Shown here in pieces: positions 9,466 through 17,816 of a stretch of DNA of 64,000 nucleotides. This DNA comes from Roseobacter sp. MH60115. Its GTDB lineage: Bacteria > Pseudomonadota > Alphaproteobacteria > Rhodobacterales > Rhodobacteraceae. Below the pieces are notes generated by a model, which saw only the letters and a list, made by a program, of their open reading frames with translations, did no database searches and was not told the origin of the DNA. A program made the position numbers and the translations under genes. The first letter of the stretch is position 1; each line of letters starts with the position of its first letter. The stretch is taken from contig NZ_JADOBQ010000002.1 of the NCBI RefSeq assembly GCF_015644665.1, positions 496,001 to 560,000 on the forward strand, in the 5' to 3' direction.

Positions 9466-10040
9466 CGCGCGTGGCCGCTTTCTACGTCCGCTGGGTGGAT
9501 GCGGTGAACTACCGGATCGGGCGCATCATGATGTACGGTATCTTTGTCATGATGGCGATCCTGTTGTGGTCGTCGATCTCCAAGACGTTTTTCCTGCCGA
9601 CCCTCTGGACGCTGGAAATGGCGCAATTTGCGATGGTTGCCTACTACATCACGGGGGGGCCTTATGCGATGCAACTGGGCGCGAATGTGCGCATGGACCT
9701 CTTCTATCACAACTGGTCGGTGGAGAAGAAAGCGTGGTTCGACGCCTTCACCGTACTGCTGCTGATCTTTTATCTGGGCATCCTGCTCTACGGCGCGCTG
9801 GGGTCGACCGCCTATTCGCTGGGGTATTGGGGGCAGGAGCCGCTGACCTATTTCGCCGGGCTTTTGACAGGCGCGGAAGAGGTCGGACGGTTGGAGCGCT
9901 CCAGCACCGCGTGGCGACCCTATATCTGGCCGATCAAGGCGGTGATGATCGCGGGGTTCTTCCTGATGCTGCTGCAGGCGATCTCCGAGCTGATCAAGGA
10001 TATTGCGACATTACGCGAGGTGGATCTCGATGTCGTATGA
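9462..10040 (+). CDS. TRAP transporter small permease (DctQ type)
   Basis: Membrane subunit of a tripartite ATP-independent periplasmic transporter, 192 residues with four hydrophobic segments (about 24-45, 55-70, 92-115, 160-180). The first reads MMYGIFVMMAILLWSSI. The ATG overlaps the amidohydrolase stop in an ATGA arrangement, which implies translational coupling. A longer in-frame start inside the upstream gene was rejected. It is followed by an 11-bp overlap with the large permease. The WTLEMAQFAMVAYYITGGPYAMQ stretch fits the DctQ family of the mannitol/chloroaromatic-type subgroup. Confidence 0.88.
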   Translation: MTRVAAFYVRWVDAVNYRIGRIMMYGIFVMMAILLWSSISKTFFLPTLWTLEMAQFAMVAYYITGGPYAMQLGANVRMDLFYHNWSVEKKAWFDAFTVLLLIFYLGILLYGALGSTAYSLGYWGQEPLTYFAGLLTGAEEVGRLERSSTAWRPYIWPIKAVMIAGFFLMLLQAISELIKDIATLREVDLDVV

Positions 10041-11352
10041 GATGATCGCGATCCTGATGTTCGCCTCAATGATGCTGATGCTGATGACTGGCCAACGGGT
10101 GTTCGGCGCCATTGGCGGCGTGGCGGCGATTGCGGCGGTGCTGCTCTGGACGCCGGGCGGGGTGAACATCCCGTTTTCCTCCGCCATGAAGCTGATGAAA
10201 TGGTACCCGCTGCTGACGCTACCGATGTTCATTTTCATGGGTTACGTGTTGTCGGAATCGAAGATCGCGGATGACCTCTACCGGATGTTCCACGTCTGGA
10301 TGGGGCCGGTGTCCGGTGGGTTGGCGATTGGCACCATCGGGCTGATGGTGTTGGTCTCGGCCATGAACGGCCTAAGCGTGGCGGGCATGGCCATCGGGGC
10401 CACCATCGCACTGCCCGAGCTTTTGCGGCGCGGTTATGACAAACGCATGGTGACGGGGGTGATCCAGGCGGGGTCGAGTTTGGGCATCCTCGTGCCGCCC
10501 TCCGTGGTGCTGGTGCTCTACGCGATGATCGCGCGGCAGCCTGTGGGGCAGCTGTGGCTGGCTGGTGTGATCCCGGGGCTGATGATGGCAGCGGCGTTCA
10601 TTCTCTATATCTACCTGCGCTGCAAGGCGAACCCCGCGCTGGGGCCGGTACTGCCACCCGAAGAGCGCACCGTGCCGACGGCGGAAAAGCTGCGGCTGTT
10701 GCGGGCGGGGCTGCTGCCCATTGTCATTTTCATGGCGATGATGGTGCCGTTTGTGAACGGCTGGACCAGCCTAGTGGAAAGCTCGGCCATCGGCGCGCTG
10801 ACGGCCTTCATGGCCGCCGTGGTAAAGGGACGCATGAACCGCGAGGTGTTCGAAACCTCCGTGCGCCAGACGCTGGCGATCTCCTGTATGTTCATGTGGA
10901 TTATTCTCGCCGCCCTCGGGTTTGGTGCGGTTTTCGACGGTCTGGGTGCGGTTAAAGCCATCGATCAGTTGTTTACGGAACAGTTGGGCCTCAACCCATG
11001 GATGATCCTGATTCTCATGCAGCTCTCGTTTCTGCTGATGGGCACCTTCCTCGATGACACCGCGATGTTGGTGATTGTAGCGCCCCTCTACGTGCCGCTG
11101 GTCGCCGCCTTAGGGTTTGATCTGATCTGGTACGGCGTGCTCTACACGATCACCACACAGATCGCCTATATGACACCGCCCTTTGGCTATAATCTCTTTC
11201 TGATGCGGGCGATGGCCCCGCCCGAGATCACGCTCAAGGACATCTACGGCTCGATCCTGCCGTTCGTGATCGTGATGATTGGATGCCTCGCGTTGATCAT
11301 GACCTTCCCGCAGATTGCCCTGTGGCTGCCCGAATACGTTTACGGAAAATAA
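10030..11352 (+). CDS. TRAP transporter large permease (DctM type)
   Basis: The 440-residue membrane protein is the sodium-coupled transport subunit. It has about 11-12 hydrophobic segments and the DctM signatures GMAIGATIALPELLRRGYDKRMVTGVIQ and GSSLGILVPPS. The C-terminal part has LDDTAMLVIVAPLYVPLV and TPPFGYNLFLMRAMAP. The ATG at 10030 lies within the small permease gene. Upstream TTACGCGAGG gives a weak ribosome site. The substrate-binding gene follows after a short gap holding a stem-loop. Confidence 0.92.
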   Translation: MSYEMIAILMFASMMLMLMTGQRVFGAIGGVAAIAAVLLWTPGGVNIPFSSAMKLMKWYPLLTLPMFIFMGYVLSESKIADDLYRMFHVWMGPVSGGLAIGTIGLMVLVSAMNGLSVAGMAIGATIALPELLRRGYDKRMVTGVIQAGSSLGILVPPSVVLVLYAMIARQPVGQLWLAGVIPGLMMAAAFILYIYLRCKANPALGPVLPPEERTVPTAEKLRLLRAGLLPIVIFMAMMVPFVNGWTSLVESSAIGALTAFMAAVVKGRMNREVFETSVRQTLAISCMFMWIILAALGFGAVFDGLGAVKAIDQLFTEQLGLNPWMILILMQLSFLLMGTFLDDTAMLVIVAPLYVPLVAALGFDLIWYGVLYTITTQIAYMTPPFGYNLFLMRAMAPPEITLKDIYGSILPFVIVMIGCLALIMTFPQIALWLPEYVYGK

Positions 11353-11358
11353 TCAAGA

Positions 11359-11374
11359 CCCCGGCAGACCGGGG
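11359..11374 (+). other. Intercistronic stem-loop before the TRAP binding-protein gene
   Basis: CCCCGG and CCGGGG form a perfect 6-bp stem around a CAGA loop. It lies in the 48-bp gap between the large permease and the dctP gene, upstream of its AAGGAG ribosome site. There is no T-run, so it is more likely an RNA processing or stability element that lets the binding protein be made in excess. That role is inference. Confidence 0.45.
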
Positions 11375-11400
11375 CATTCACCTCAACAAGGAGTAAGACC

Positions 11401-12435
11401 ATGACAACAAGACGTAAGTTTCTGACCAGCGCCGCAGCCGGGGCCGCAGCCGCGCCGCTGGCCGCCCCTGCGCTGGCGCAAGGCACGATCACATGGCGGA
11501 TGCAGACCTATGCGGGCCCCGCACTGGCCGAGCATGTGATCAAGCCCGCCATCGATAGCTTCAACAAGATCGCCGGCGACCGGATGCAGATCGAGCTTTT
11601 CTTTGCCGATCAGCTGGTGCCCACGGGGGAGCTCTTCCGCGCCATGCAGAACGGCACCATCGACGCCGTGCAGTCGGATGATGACAGCATGGCCTCGCCT
11701 ACGGAAGTCACTGTTTTTGGAGGCTATTTCCCCTTCGCCTCGCGCTACTCGCTCGACGTACCGGTGCTCTTCAACCAATACGGGCTGAACGAGATATGGG
11801 ACGAGCAGTACTCGGCTGTGGGTGTGAAACACATCTCTGCCGGTGCCTGGGACCCGTGCCATTTCGCCACCAAGGATCCGATCAACAGCCTCGAAGACCT
11901 CAAGGGCAAGCGCGTCTTCACCTTCCCCACGGCTGGCCGCTTCCTGACGCAGTTCGGCGTGGTGCCGGTGACGCTGCCTTGGGAAGATATCGAGGTCGCG
12001 GTACAGACGGGTGAATTGGACGGTATCGCCTGGTCAGGCATCACCGAAGATTACACCGTGGGTTGGGCAGATGTGACCAACTACTTCCTGACCAACAACA
12101 TTTCCGGCGCCTGGGCGGGCTCGTTCTTTGCTAATATGGAAAGCTACAACGCGCTGCCGGATGACCTCAAAGAGCTGCTGAAAGTCTGCATGGATCAGTC
12201 GCACTATTATCGCCAATGGTGGTACTGGGGCGGCGAGGCCAACCTGCGCGTGAACGGCACCAAGATGGAGCTGACCTCGATCCCCGATGCGGAATGGCAG
12301 CAGGTCGAAGATGCCGCGCTCAAGTTCTGGGACGAGATCGCAGCAGAGTCCGAGACCAAGGCGAAGGTCGTCGAGATATTCAAGCAATACAACGCCGATA
12401 TGGTCGAGGCCGGACGGCCTTACCGCTACGGCTAA
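11401..12435 (+). CDS. TRAP transporter substrate-binding protein (DctP family)
   Basis: Periplasmic receptor of the TRAP system, 344 residues. A Tat-type signal starts TTRRKFLTSAAAGAAAAPLAAPALA with cleavage expected after residue 25. The mature part begins GTITWRMQTYAGPAL. The DctP marks AMQNGTIDAVQ, LKGKRVFTFPTAGRFLTQFG and the arginine that binds the substrate carboxylate are visible. The DDDSMASPTEVTVF stretch belongs to a subfamily of unknown ligand. AAGGAG precedes the ATG by 6 bp. The neighbouring amide-forming and oxidising enzymes suggest an organic nitrogen compound as ligand, but this is not shown. Confidence 0.9.
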   Translation: MTTRRKFLTSAAAGAAAAPLAAPALAQGTITWRMQTYAGPALAEHVIKPAIDSFNKIAGDRMQIELFFADQLVPTGELFRAMQNGTIDAVQSDDDSMASPTEVTVFGGYFPFASRYSLDVPVLFNQYGLNEIWDEQYSAVGVKHISAGAWDPCHFATKDPINSLEDLKGKRVFTFPTAGRFLTQFGVVPVTLPWEDIEVAVQTGELDGIAWSGITEDYTVGWADVTNYFLTNNISGAWAGSFFANMESYNALPDDLKELLKVCMDQSHYYRQWWYWGGEANLRVNGTKMELTSIPDAEWQQVEDAALKFWDEIAAESETKAKVVEIFKQYNADMVEAGRPYRYG

Positions 12436-12490
12436 CTCTTCTTGGGGGCGGCGCGTGTCGCCCCCGACCCTTTTGCAAACGGACACTCCC

Positions 12491-13855
12491 ATGGCTGGCA
12501 CATTGAGCTTTGAACAGTTGAAATCGCAGGTGGCGGAGGGCGCGATCGACACGGTTCTTGTCTGCTTTGTGGACATGCAGGGCCGGTTGATGGGCAAACG
12601 CTTCCACGCGGCGAACTTCGTCGAGCATTCCTATGCGGAGACGCACTGCTGCAACTACCTGCTGGCCACGGATCTGGAGATGGCGACGCCCGATGGCTAT
12701 GCCAGTACCTCGTGGCAGGCAGGCTATGGCGACTATGTGATGCGCCCGGATCTGAGCACGATCCGACCCGTCCCGTGGCTGGAGGGCACGGCGATGGTGC
12801 TCTGCGATATTCTCGATCATCACACGCATGCGCCGGTGCCGCACGATCCCCGCGCGGTGCTGAAACGCCAGGTGGCGCGGCTGACCGAGATAGGCTTTGA
12901 CGCGATGATGGCGACGGAGTTGGAGTTCTTCCTCTTCGAGAAGAGCTATGATGAGATCCGCAAATCGGGTTTCCGCGACCTGGCGCCGATCAGCGGCTAC
13001 AATGAAGATTATCACATCGTGCAGACCACCAAGGAAGAAGGTATCATGCGCCCCTTGCGCAACCACCTCTATGCCGCCGGTGTGCCGGTTGAAAACACAA
13101 AGGGTGAAGCGGAAACCGGGCAGGAAGAGCTGAACATCCGCTACGCCGCAGCCCTCGACTGCGCTGATCACCACACGATTGCCAAACACGCGGTAAAGGA
13201 GATCGCGTGGCAGCAAGGCCATGCCGCCAGCTTCCTGCCGAAGTGGGCCGCCGACAAGGTCGGCAGTTCCAGCCATGTGCATCAATCGCTTTGGGCGGAC
13301 GGCGCCCCGCTCTTCTATGAAGAAGGGGCCGAGATGGGCATGTCCGACCTCATGCGCCATTACATGGCTGGGCTGATTGCCTATGCGCCGGACTACACGT
13401 TTTTTCTGGCGCCTTACGTAAACAGCTACAAGCGCTTCGCCAAGGGGACCTTTGCGCCGACCAAGACCGTCTGGTCGGTGGACAATCGCACCGCCGGGTT
13501 CCGGCTCTGTGGTGAGGGCACGAAGGGTCTGCGCGTCGAATGCCGGATCGGCGGATCGGACCTGAACCCCTATCTGGCGCAGGCAGCCATGCTGGCCGCT
13601 GGCATCAAGGGGATCGAGGACAAGATGACGCTTGCCCCGCCGACCAAAGGTGACGTTTACGAAGACGCAAAAGCCGCCGATATCCCACAGACATTGCGGG
13701 CAGCGACCGAGACGCTGCGCGGTTCAGCGATGTTGCGCGCGGCCATGGGCGACGACGTGATCGACCACTACACGCGCTGCGCCGAATGGGAGCAGGAAGA
13801 ATTTGACCGCGCCGTGACCGATTGGGAAATTGCACGCGGCTTCGAGAGGGCCTGA
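12491..13855 (+). CDS. Glutamine-synthetase-like gamma-glutamyl-amine ligase
   Basis: The 454-residue protein has both glutamine synthetase domains: an N-terminal beta-grasp with FVDMQGRLMGKRF, and a catalytic barrel with TELEFFLF, ETGQEELNIRY, GSSSHVHQSLW, NSYKRFAKGTFAPT and VECRIGGSDLNPYL. The glutamate, ATP and metal sites look intact. The sequence resembles the PuuA/GlnA3/GMAS type that joins glutamate to an amine, not the housekeeping GlnA: it lacks the adenylylation-loop region typical of GlnA. It is followed by an aldehyde and an alcohol dehydrogenase and is preceded by an amidohydrolase. That set fits activation of an amine or amino alcohol by gamma-glutamylation. The exact amine is unknown. 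Confidence 0.85.
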   Translation: MAGTLSFEQLKSQVAEGAIDTVLVCFVDMQGRLMGKRFHAANFVEHSYAETHCCNYLLATDLEMATPDGYASTSWQAGYGDYVMRPDLSTIRPVPWLEGTAMVLCDILDHHTHAPVPHDPRAVLKRQVARLTEIGFDAMMATELEFFLFEKSYDEIRKSGFRDLAPISGYNEDYHIVQTTKEEGIMRPLRNHLYAAGVPVENTKGEAETGQEELNIRYAAALDCADHHTIAKHAVKEIAWQQGHAASFLPKWAADKVGSSSHVHQSLWADGAPLFYEEGAEMGMSDLMRHYMAGLIAYAPDYTFFLAPYVNSYKRFAKGTFAPTKTVWSVDNRTAGFRLCGEGTKGLRVECRIGGSDLNPYLAQAAMLAAGIKGIEDKMTLAPPTKGDVYEDAKAADIPQTLRAATETLRGSAMLRAAMGDDVIDHYTRCAEWEQEEFDRAVTDWEIARGFERA

Positions 13856-13858
13856 GCC

Positions 13859-15232
13859 ATGACCATCACCTGTATCTCCCCGATTGACGGCTCCATTTAC
13901 GCCACGCGCCCCGTGCTGAACGAATTTGAGGCCGCCGAAGCCGTGGCCAAGGGCAAGGCCGCACAGGCTGATTGGGCCGCGCGGCCCTTGCGGGAACGGA
14001 TCGATCTCGTCTTGAAAGGCGTGGCCAATGTCGGCGCGATGAATGACGAGATCGTGCCGGAACTGGCCTGGCAGATGGGACGCCCTGTGCGCTATGGCGG
14101 TGAGTTCGGCGGATTTGACGAGCGTGCGCGGCACATGGCCGGCATTGCCGAGGAAGCGCTGGCCGAGATTGCGCTAGAGGACAGCGGCGCGTTTCGCCGC
14201 ATGATCAAACGTGTGCCCCATGGGTTGGTGCTGGTCTTGGCCCCCTGGAACTATCCTTACATGACTGCGATCAACACAGTCGCCCCCGCGCTCATTGCGG
14301 GCAATGCGGTGATGTTGAAACACGCGAGCCAGACGCCGCTGGTGGGCGAGCGCATGGCACGGGCGTTCCACGCCGCGGGCATCCCGGAGGATGTGTTTCA
14401 GAATGTCTTCCTGGATCACAGGACCACCTCGGCGCTGATTGCCGACCGGGCTTTTGGGTTTGTGAATTTCACCGGTTCTGTCGGTGGCGGCAAAGCGATG
14501 GAGGCTGCGGCCTCGGGTACCTTCACCGGTCTTGGGCTGGAATTGGGTGGCAAGGACCCGGGCTATGTGATGGAGGACGCCGATCTCGAGGCTGCCGCCG
14601 AGACGCTGATCGACGGGGCGATGTTCAATTCCGGCCAGTGTTGCTGTGGGATTGAGCGCATTTACGTGGCCGCAACGTTGTTTGATCGGTTTGTGGATAA
14701 GGCGGTCTCAATCGTCGAAAACTACAAGCTCGGCAATCCGTTGGAACAGGAGACGACGCTTGGCCCCATGGCGCAGGTACGTTTTGCCGATGAGGTGCGG
14801 GCACAGACGGCAGAAGCGTTAGAAATGGGCGCCAAGGCACTGATCGACAAGCAACTCTTTCCTCAGGACAGTGGCGCTTATCTCATGCCGCAAATCCTGG
14901 TGGATGTGGATCATTCCATGCGCGTGATGCGCGATGAGAGCTTTGGCCCGGTTGTGGGTATCATGCCGGTCAAGGACGACGCCGAGGCGGTCCGGTTGAT
15001 GAATGACAGCGCCTACGGGCTGACGGCATCGCTCTGGACGCCGGACATCGGTCGCGCCGAGGCGATCGGCGATGCAATCGAGACCGGCACCGTTTTCATG
15101 AACCGCGCTGATTACCTCGATCCGGGCTTGTGCTGGACCGGGTGCAAGGATACCGGACGGGGTGGCGGGCTGTCGGTCATTGGCTACCACAATCTGACAC
15201 GCCCGAAATCATACCACCTCAAGAAGGCCTGA
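13859..15232 (+). CDS. NAD(P)-dependent aldehyde dehydrogenase
   Basis: Oxidises an aldehyde to the carboxylate. The 457-residue product shows LAPWNYPYMTAINTVAPALIAGNAVMLKHAS, the FTGSVGGGKAM nucleotide loop, the catalytic Glu in GLELGGKDPGYV, and the catalytic cysteine in FNSGQCCCGIERIYV (three successive cysteines, the usual active-site Cys among them). ESFGPVVGIMPV follows. It begins 3 bp after the ligase gene. In the proposed route it would oxidise a gamma-glutamylated amino aldehyde, as PuuC does for putrescine. This is inferred from context. Confidence 0.92.
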   Translation: MTITCISPIDGSIYATRPVLNEFEAAEAVAKGKAAQADWAARPLRERIDLVLKGVANVGAMNDEIVPELAWQMGRPVRYGGEFGGFDERARHMAGIAEEALAEIALEDSGAFRRMIKRVPHGLVLVLAPWNYPYMTAINTVAPALIAGNAVMLKHASQTPLVGERMARAFHAAGIPEDVFQNVFLDHRTTSALIADRAFGFVNFTGSVGGGKAMEAAASGTFTGLGLELGGKDPGYVMEDADLEAAAETLIDGAMFNSGQCCCGIERIYVAATLFDRFVDKAVSIVENYKLGNPLEQETTLGPMAQVRFADEVRAQTAEALEMGAKALIDKQLFPQDSGAYLMPQILVDVDHSMRVMRDESFGPVVGIMPVKDDAEAVRLMNDSAYGLTASLWTPDIGRAEAIGDAIETGTVFMNRADYLDPGLCWTGCKDTGRGGGLSVIGYHNLTRPKSYHLKKA

Positions 15233-15236
15233 TCCG

Positions 15237-16382
15237 ATGACGTTGACTGCAAACTGGTCCTACCCCACCGCGATCCGTTTTGGTGCTGGGCGCATTTCCG
15301 AGATTGCCGAAGCCTGTGCGGCCGCCGGGATCACCAAGCCGCTGCTGGTCACCGACAAGGGACTGGCGGACTTGCCGATCACCCAGAACACGCTCGAACT
15401 ACTGACGACCGCTGGCTTGGGCCGCGCGATGTTCTCGAATGTAGACCCGAACCCGACTGAGAAGAACGCCGAAGAAGGCGTGCGCATGTTCCGCGATGGC
15501 GGGCATGATGGCGTGGTTGCTTTCGGGGGTGGCTCGGGGCTCGATCTGGGCAAGGTTATTGCCTTCATGGCCGGTCAGACGCGACCCCTGTGGGATTTCG
15601 AGGATATTGGAGATTGGTGGACGCGCGCCGATGCAGAGGCGATTGCGCCCATCGTAGCGGTGCCGACAACGGCGGGGACGGGCTCGGAAGTGGGCCGCGC
15701 CAGCGTCATCACCAATTCAGACACCCATGAGAAAAAGATCATCTTCCACCCGAAAATCCTGCCTTCGGTTGTGATCTGCGATCCTGAACTCACCGTTGGG
15801 ATGCCCCCTGCGATCACGGCGGGCACAGGGATGGACGCCTTTGCCCACTGCCTGGAGGCCTATTGCTCGCCGCATTATCATCCGATGAGCCAGGGCATGG
15901 CGCTGGAGGGCATGCGGCTGGTCAAGGATAACCTGTTGACGGCCTATGAGGACGGTACCAACCTGACGGCGCGGGCGCATATGATGTCGGCGGCGGCAAT
16001 GGGCGCGACGGCGTTCCAGAAAGGTCTTGGTGCGATCCACGCCCTGTCGCATCCGATTGGCGCGGTGCATCATACGCACCACGGGACCACCAACGCGGTG
16101 GTCATGCAGCAAGTGCTGATGTTCAACCGTCCGAAAGTGCGCAAACATCTGGCACGGGCGGCCAATTACCTCAGCATCTCGGGCGGGTTTGACGGCTTCC
16201 ATCGCTTTGTGGGTGACTTGAACACAAAGTTGAATATTCCAAATAATCTGACGGAACTCGGTGTAAAAGACCCGAATATCGACGCGCTTGTGGCATCTGC
16301 GTTGCAGGATCCCAGTGTCGGCGGAAACCCGGTGAAGATGACCGTGAAAAACACCACGGACCTGTTGGAGGCGTGTCTCTGA
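15237..16382 (+). CDS. Iron-containing alcohol dehydrogenase
   Basis: Group III NAD-dependent alcohol dehydrogenase of 381 residues. Visible marks: PTAIRFGAGRISEIAEAC, the nucleotide-binding GGGSGLDLGKVIAFM, PTTAGTGSEVGRASVI, and the metal-binding residues in GMDAFAHCLEAYCSPHYHPM and AIHALSHPIGAVHHTHHGTTNAV. It closes the operon 4 bp after the aldehyde dehydrogenase. An alcohol dehydrogenase next to the aldehyde dehydrogenase suggests the substrate carries a hydroxyl group, for example an amino alcohol. The TauE/SafE gene converges 3 bp downstream. Confidence 0.93.
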   Translation: MTLTANWSYPTAIRFGAGRISEIAEACAAAGITKPLLVTDKGLADLPITQNTLELLTTAGLGRAMFSNVDPNPTEKNAEEGVRMFRDGGHDGVVAFGGGSGLDLGKVIAFMAGQTRPLWDFEDIGDWWTRADAEAIAPIVAVPTTAGTGSEVGRASVITNSDTHEKKIIFHPKILPSVVICDPELTVGMPPAITAGTGMDAFAHCLEAYCSPHYHPMSQGMALEGMRLVKDNLLTAYEDGTNLTARAHMMSAAAMGATAFQKGLGAIHALSHPIGAVHHTHHGTTNAVVMQQVLMFNRPKVRKHLARAANYLSISGGFDGFHRFVGDLNTKLNIPNNLTELGVKDPNIDALVASALQDPSVGGNPVKMTVKNTTDLLEACL

Positions 16383-16385
16383 TCC

Positions 16386-17192
16386 TCAGCCGTACCAGAT
16401 GGCGCGGCGGATCAGGTTCAGTCCCATGAACACGAAAACGATCAGGAGAGCATTGCGAAACGCGATGCCTGAAAGGCGTTTGCGAAAGACCTCGCCCATG
16501 CTGAACCCGATCAGCGTGGGGACCAGCATCGCTGCGGACACCCCGGCAAGCGGGCCGGTCATGAAGCCCAGCTGGATGTAGGCAAGACAAAGCGGCAGGC
16601 TACCCACAAAAATCAGAAAACCGGTGGCCCGCACGAATTCGTCTTTGTCCACCTGCTTGGTGGCCAGGTACATCGCCAGGGGTGCGCCCCATCCTGCAGT
16701 CATGCCACCAACGACACCGGCCAGCAGCCCAAACCCGACCTGTGCTGCCCGGTCAAAGCGCGCAGCCAGGGGCGGTACCAACCCGCGCCAGGACACGGCG
16801 ACAAAAAACAGGATGACCAGACCCAGAATGGCCAGCAGCGCCCGGTCGCCGGTGTCCTGTGTGGCAAAGGCCGTCGCGGTTACGCCTGCCAACAGCACCG
16901 CGGCAAAGACCGCGTAGCGGCGCATGGTGCGCGCCAGCTCTCCGGCGCGGTAGACCTGCCAGGCGTTTGACCCGATCATCGGAAACAGGACAAGCGCAAT
17001 GGCCGTGCGCGGGTCCAGCAGCAGCGTCATCAGGGCAATGGCTGCGGTGGGCATGCCGATCCCGGCCAACCCCTTGACGGCTCCGGCAAAAAGAAAGGCG
17101 GCGCTCGCCACAAAGAGGGTCGTGATGTAGTCCAAAGGGGTTGGTCCTGCTGTGGCATCGGGCGCGCCCGCACAGGTCACTTGAAACGTCAC
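16386..17192 (-). CDS. TauE/SafE family sulfite/anion exporter
   Basis: Membrane permease of 268 residues with about eight hydrophobic segments. The two family repeats appear as FAGAVKGLAGIGMPTAAIALM near residue 38 and LLAGVVGGMTAGWGAPLAMYL near residue 157. Family members move sulfite, sulfoacetate or other organosulfur anions. It is divergent from a rhodanese gene at 17284, which is compatible with a sulfur-related role. The extreme N-terminus before DYITTLFVAS is poorly typical, and a later alternative start is possible. Confidence 0.85.
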   Translation of the reverse strand: MTFQVTCAGAPDATAGPTPLDYITTLFVASAAFLFAGAVKGLAGIGMPTAAIALMTLLLDPRTAIALVLFPMIGSNAWQVYRAGELARTMRRYAVFAAVLLAGVTATAFATQDTGDRALLAILGLVILFFVAVSWRGLVPPLAARFDRAAQVGFGLLAGVVGGMTAGWGAPLAMYLATKQVDKDEFVRATGFLIFVGSLPLCLAYIQLGFMTGPLAGVSAAMLVPTLIGFSMGEVFRKRLSGIAFRNALLIVFVFMGLNLIRRAIWYG

Positions 17193-17283
17193 CAGGTGTC
17201 AATTGCGCCTTTGCCGCGTTGTCGCCCGCCCGTCGCTGTGACAGGCTGCCTGCGATATCTCACCGTCATGAAGGAGCCGACCC

Positions 17284-17685
17284 ATGTCCCCACTGAAGAC
17301 CAGCTCTGCGCAAATGGTCGCAGACGCCCGTGCCCGCATTGAAGAGATCGAGACCAAGGACCTGATCGCAATGGTGGATGATCCGGATGTCGTTATCGTC
17401 GATATCCGCGACATGCGCGAACGGCAGCGCAGTGGGTTCATCCCGGGCAGCTTTCATGCGCCGCGCGGCATGATCGAATTCTGGGCCGACCCGCAAAGCC
17501 CTTATTTCAAAGAGATATTCGGGCAGGATAAGAAATTTGTCTTTCACTGCGCGTCGGGTTGGCGGTCTGCGCTGACCACGGCGACTCTCCACGATATGGG
17601 GTTCGAGGCGGCCCATTTGAAAGAAGGTTTTTCCACCTGGGCGGAGCAGGGCGGCCCGGTCGAGAAAGAGCCACCCAAAGACTGA
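17284..17685 (+). CDS. Rhodanese-like domain protein
   Basis: Single-domain sulfurtransferase-like protein of 133 residues without a signal peptide. Marks are VVIVDIRDMRERQRSGFIPGSFHAPRGM and the active-site loop FHCASGWRSALT, where the catalytic cysteine and following arginine are present. AAGGAG at 17270-17275 precedes the ATG. It lies between a divergent TauE/SafE gene and cydAB. A role in handling sulfane sulfur or thiosulfate/sulfite is plausible, and the donor is unknown. Confidence 0.88.
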   Translation: MSPLKTSSAQMVADARARIEEIETKDLIAMVDDPDVVIVDIRDMRERQRSGFIPGSFHAPRGMIEFWADPQSPYFKEIFGQDKKFVFHCASGWRSALTTATLHDMGFEAAHLKEGFSTWAEQGGPVEKEPPKD

Positions 17686-17816
17686 ACAGCCTGCCGACCT
17701 CTGACTTGGCCCACGCGCTGGCTGCGCGTTTCGTCGCACGGCACCTGAAATTCAGCCTTCAGAAACTACTTGTGTCGCATCAGAGGCAATTCTGACGTTA
17801 GAAAGAGGTCATTCCT

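Noticed and set aside
17686-17816. FNR-type site upstream of cydA
   Set aside because: No TTGAT-N4-ATCAA-like palindrome was found in the gap, so oxygen control by an FNR site could not be supported.
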